Made by a program: the position numbers and the translations under genes | In this document: piece after piece, positions 61,589-64,000 of the stretch | Layout: each line of letters begins with the position of its first letter | Position numbering within the stretch: the stretch's first letter is position 1 | Notes under the pieces: model-generated | What the model was told of the DNA's origin: nothing | The model's input: only the letters and a program-made list of their open reading frames with translations | Database searches by the model: none | NCBI GenBank assembly: GCA_038247115.1 | Contig: JBBRVG010000005.1 | Coordinates: 19,083 to 83,082 of the forward strand | Source of the DNA: Pseudaeromonas sp038247115 | Lineage (GTDB): Bacteria; Pseudomonadota; Gammaproteobacteria; Enterobacterales; Aeromonadaceae | DNA: 64,000 nt | Direction of reading: 5' to 3'

Positions 61589-62536
61589 TCAATGCTCGAA
61601 CATTGCCGAGATCGATTCTTCGTTGCTGATGCGACGGATGGCTTCCGCCAGCATAGGCGCCAGGGTCAACATCTTGACCTTACCGATTGCTTTCATTTCG
61701 TCAGAGAGCGGAATGGAGTCGGTGATGATCACTTCATCAATGACCGACTCGCTGATGTTCTTGGCGGCAATACCGGAGAACACGGCGTGAGTGGCATAGG
61801 CGAATACACGCTTGGCACCACGCTCTTTCAGGGCTTCAGCCGCTTTACACAGGGTGCCACCGGTATCGATCATGTCATCGACGATGACACAATCCCGATC
61901 CTTGACGTCACCGATCAGGTGCATGACCTGGGAGACGTTGGCGCGAGGACGACGCTTGTCGATGATTGCGATATCGGTATCGTCCAGCAGCTTGGCGATG
62001 GCGCGAGCCCGCACGACGCCACCGATGTCTGGAGAGACAACTACCGGATCTTCGAGGTTTTTGGCCAGCATGTCTTCGAGCAGCACTGGGCTACCGAATA
62101 CGTTGTCGACCGGCACGTCAAAGAAGCCCTGGATCTGTTCGGCATGCAGGTCAACGGTCAGAACGCGGTCAACCCCGACGCTGGACAGGAAGTCAGCGAC
62201 CACTTTGGCAGTAATAGGCACGCGGGAGGAACGTACGCGACGATCCTGACGAGCATAACCAAAGTAAGGGATAACGGCCGTGATACGACCGGCTGAAGCG
62301 CGGCGCAGAGCATCGACCATGACAATCAGTTCCATCAGGTTGTCATTGGTCGGTGCGCAGGTGGATTGGATGATGAAGATGTCACCACCCCGTACATTCT
62401 CGTTGATCTGTACGCTGATCTCACCATCGCTAAAACGACCGACAGCGGCATTGCCGAGTTTGATGAAGAGACGATCTGCAATCTTCTGGGCCAGTTCCGG
62501 TGTGGCGTTACCGGTAAACAGCTTCATGTCAGGCAC
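61589..62536 (-). CDS. prs: Ribose-phosphate pyrophosphokinase
   Basis: The 315-residue enzyme makes PRPP. Motifs are MKLFTGNATPELAQKIAD, RQDRRVRSSRVPITAKVVAD, VDLHAEQIQGFFD, VVSPDIGGVVRARAIA and the PRPP-binding CVIVDDMIDTGGTL. Length equals E. coli Prs. It follows ispE by 69 bases in the same direction, as in the lolB-ispE-prs arrangement of gammaproteobacteria, and supplies the PRPP used by hpt. Confidence 0.97.
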   Translation of the reverse strand: MPDMKLFTGNATPELAQKIADRLFIKLGNAAVGRFSDGEISVQINENVRGGDIFIIQSTCAPTNDNLMELIVMVDALRRASAGRITAVIPYFGYARQDRRVRSSRVPITAKVVADFLSSVGVDRVLTVDLHAEQIQGFFDVPVDNVFGSPVLLEDMLAKNLEDPVVVSPDIGGVVRARAIAKLLDDTDIAIIDKRRPRANVSQVMHLIGDVKDRDCVIVDDMIDTGGTLCKAAEALKERGAKRVFAYATHAVFSGIAAKNISESVIDEVIITDSIPLSDEMKAIGKVKMLTLAPMLAEAIRRISNEESISAMFEH

Positions 62537-62605
62537 GGTATAAACCTCTGGGTTGCGTCCTGTGGGGGGAGGCGGCTGTGGGGTCCAGTGAGTCCAACTG
62601 GAGGT

Positions 62606-63472
62606 TCAAACATGCGTTTGATTCCCGGCACAAACCTGTTGCAAAACCGTCTGCAGCGGTGATAGGGTGACCCCTCTTCCGACAAATCCCTGCAGCCAAT
62701 TTGGCATATTTGCCAAGAGCTTACGGGCCGACGCTTCATCTTCAAATTCCGCGAAGAGACAGGCACCGGTTCCCGTCATTCTTGACGGCGCGTATTCTAA
62801 CAACCAGCTCAATGCCTTGGCAACCTCGGGGTAGGCCTTTTTCACCAGCTCTTCGCAATCGTTTTTCCATGATCCAGCTCTCAGTTCAGCCCAACTGCGT
62901 TTCGGCGTGTCGCGTTTGAGCGCAGGGTCTTGAAAAATCAAGGCGGTAGAGACATGCACTTGCGGGTGAACCACCAGATACCACTTCGACGGGATCTCCA
63001 CCGGCATCAACTGTTCACCCACTCCTTCGGCAAAAGCGGTGCGGCCACGCACAAATACTGGCACATCGGCGCCGAGAGTGCGTCCCATATTGGCTAATTC
63101 ATTTTCTGACAGCCCCAGTTGCCACATCTGGTTCAGGGCTACCAGAGTGGTCGCCGCATCGGATGAGCCACCACCGAGTCCGCCACCCATGGGCAAGCGC
63201 TTGGTGAGCTGGATGTGGGCGCCAAGGGGCCGATCACTGCGGGCTTTAAGAAGCTGGGCAGCCCGATAGATCAGGTTCTGCTCCTGGGGCACGCCTGGCA
63301 CCTCGGGAACCAGGGTGATCTGGTCGCTGTCATCGACACGGATCAGCAGCTCATCCCCCCAATCGAGGATCACAAACAGGGTTTGCAGCTCATGATAGCC
63401 ATCCGGGCGACGGCCATTGATGTGCAAAAATAGATTCAATTTGGCCGGTGCTGGCCAGCAAATAGGATTCAT
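62606..63472 (-). CDS. ispE: 4-diphosphocytidyl-2-C-methyl-D-erythritol kinase
   Basis: The 288-residue GHMP kinase acts in the MEP pathway begun by Dxs. It has WPAPAKLNLFLHINGRRPDGYHEL, the ATP-binding PMGGGLGGGSSDAA and TGTGACLFAEF. The ATG at 63472 shares ATGA with the lolB stop; a longer open frame overlaps lolB and is not coding. lolB-ispE-prs is a common gammaproteobacterial order. Confidence 0.96.
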   Translation of the reverse strand: MNPICWPAPAKLNLFLHINGRRPDGYHELQTLFVILDWGDELLIRVDDSDQITLVPEVPGVPQEQNLIYRAAQLLKARSDRPLGAHIQLTKRLPMGGGLGGGSSDAATTLVALNQMWQLGLSENELANMGRTLGADVPVFVRGRTAFAEGVGEQLMPVEIPSKWYLVVHPQVHVSTALIFQDPALKRDTPKRSWAELRAGSWKNDCEELVKKAYPEVAKALSWLLEYAPSRMTGTGACLFAEFEDEASARKLLANMPNWLQGFVGRGVTLSPLQTVLQQVCAGNQTHV

Positions 63473-64000
63473 TGTTCGATTTGCCACTCGTGAATAACCA
63501 GCTTGATCTGGGTGTTTGGCCCCTGCAACGTCATGCCGGTGGGGAGTAGCCAGAGCCGGTTGCGGGCGTAGCCTTGATAGCTCAGTTGCCATTGCTGATC
63601 ATGCAAATTGGTAATGCGGCCATCATTGCCAAGGGTAAATTCGGCTTGGCCGGGTAAGCCCTTGATCCAGGTCGGTAGTTGGGCGACAGGAATGTGCCAG
63701 CCGGTCAGACGATAGACGAGCTCATCGCTGTCTCTATCCCGATAGCGGATGCCCTGATCATCGATGATCTCGACCTGACCCTGACGCTGGTGCAGTTCCA
63801 GCAAGGTGGTCCCGATCAGTGTAGTCAGGATCAGATCATAATCGTCACCTCGCTGTTGCCAATTGAGGCGCGCGGATCCCTTCTGTCCGGGGGTCAGGAT
63901 CGCCAATTTTCCAGAAAGACGCCAGTGGGTGAGCTGTTCCAGGGCTTCGCGTTGGCCCCGCCAGACTGCATCGTTGTATTGATCCGGGCCGCCAAGGGTA
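63469..64000 (-). CDS. lolB: Outer-membrane lipoprotein insertion factor LolB, partial (N-terminus beyond window)
   Basis: The frame runs through the window edge, so the lipoprotein signal is not seen. About 176 residues are present: HWRLSGKLAILTPGQKGSAR, NWQQRGDDYDLILTTLIGTT, YRLTGWHIPVAQLPTWIKGL and LVIHEWQIEQ at the end match LolB. It receives lipoproteins from LolA and inserts them into the outer membrane. It is translationally coupled to ispE. Upstream residues to 64000 (from LGGPDQYNDAVWRGQREALE) stay in frame. Confidence 0.93.
   Translation of the reverse strand, partial: TLGGPDQYNDAVWRGQREALEQLTHWRLSGKLAILTPGQKGSARLNWQQRGDDYDLILTTLIGTTLLELHQRQGQVEIIDDQGIRYRDRDSDELVYRLTGWHIPVAQLPTWIKGLPGQAEFTLGNDGRITNLHDQQWQLSYQGYARNRLWLLPTGMTLQGPNTQIKLVIHEWQIEQ

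Noticed and set aside
62537..62605. Possible tRNA between ispE and prs, as in some gammaproteobacteria
   Set aside because: The 69 bases do not form a cloverleaf and carry no tRNA box sequences.

Overview
The window looks like a chromosomal segment of a gammaproteobacterium of the order Aeromonadales, most likely Aeromonas or a close relative. This rests on gene content and order: a LuxR/HapR/LitR-type regulator beside hpt, a mannitol PTS operon mtlADR, a cysGDNC sulfate operon, a GlyGly-CTERM serine protease and a YheS/SlyD/RlmJ block. The assignment is by recognition, not by a database search. No rRNA, tRNA, insertion sequence, prophage or CRISPR array was seen. Most of the window is core chromosome.

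Layout. (1) 1-8130: a type IV pilus minor-pilin locus. A divergent FimT-like prepilin is cut by the window edge; then come fimT/U-pilV-pilW-pilX-pilE-pilY1 on the plus strand. It is visibly AT-richer than the rest. A CRP-like site lies in the 600-bp divergent gap. (2) 8172-17972: rRNA methylase rlmJ, a TIGR02444 protein, ABC-F yheS, an AraC-type regulator, slyD, the isoprenoid genes xseB-ispA-dxs, and divergent thiI. (3) 18015-22250: mannitol operon mtlA-mtlD-mtlR behind three CRP-like sites. (4) 22306-32021: yajL, panE, yajQ, a Tsx-type porin, ampG, a periplasmic cyclophilin, yajG, rlmG, alkB, bolA and apbE.

(5) 32109-45895 is the least conventional part. A large MalT-like LuxR regulator with a degenerate Walker A motif is divergent from an atypical small-kinase-fold protein. 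Then four codirectional genes encode a MipA/OmpV outer-membrane protein, an MltF-type lytic transglycosylase, a periplasmic solute-binding/Cache fusion without an output domain, and a chemoreceptor. A sortable GlyGly-CTERM protease, a secreted AGE-type (alpha/alpha)6 protein and a LysE exporter follow. The four-gene block is the best candidate for an undescribed system: a periplasmic sensing relay, possibly for cell-wall fragments or amino acids, feeding chemotaxis.

(6) 45967-54706: nfeD-qmcA, then cysG-cysD-cysN-cysC for sulfate activation and siroheme, a 29-residue membrane peptide, a GGCT-like protein, a glutathione S-transferase and ppa. (7) 54887-64000: mpl-ubiX, litR next to hpt (the Vibrio luxR/hapR arrangement), the ABC-2 exporter yadGH, a LysR regulator with repeat operators divergent from a small secreted protein, prs, ispE and the start-truncated lolB.

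Themes. Cell-wall turnover recurs (ampG, mpl, MltF-like, MipA). Carbon-status control by CRP is suggested at the mtl operon and the pilus locus. Quorum sensing enters through litR. Most transcription units end in clear rho-independent hairpins, many serving converging genes.
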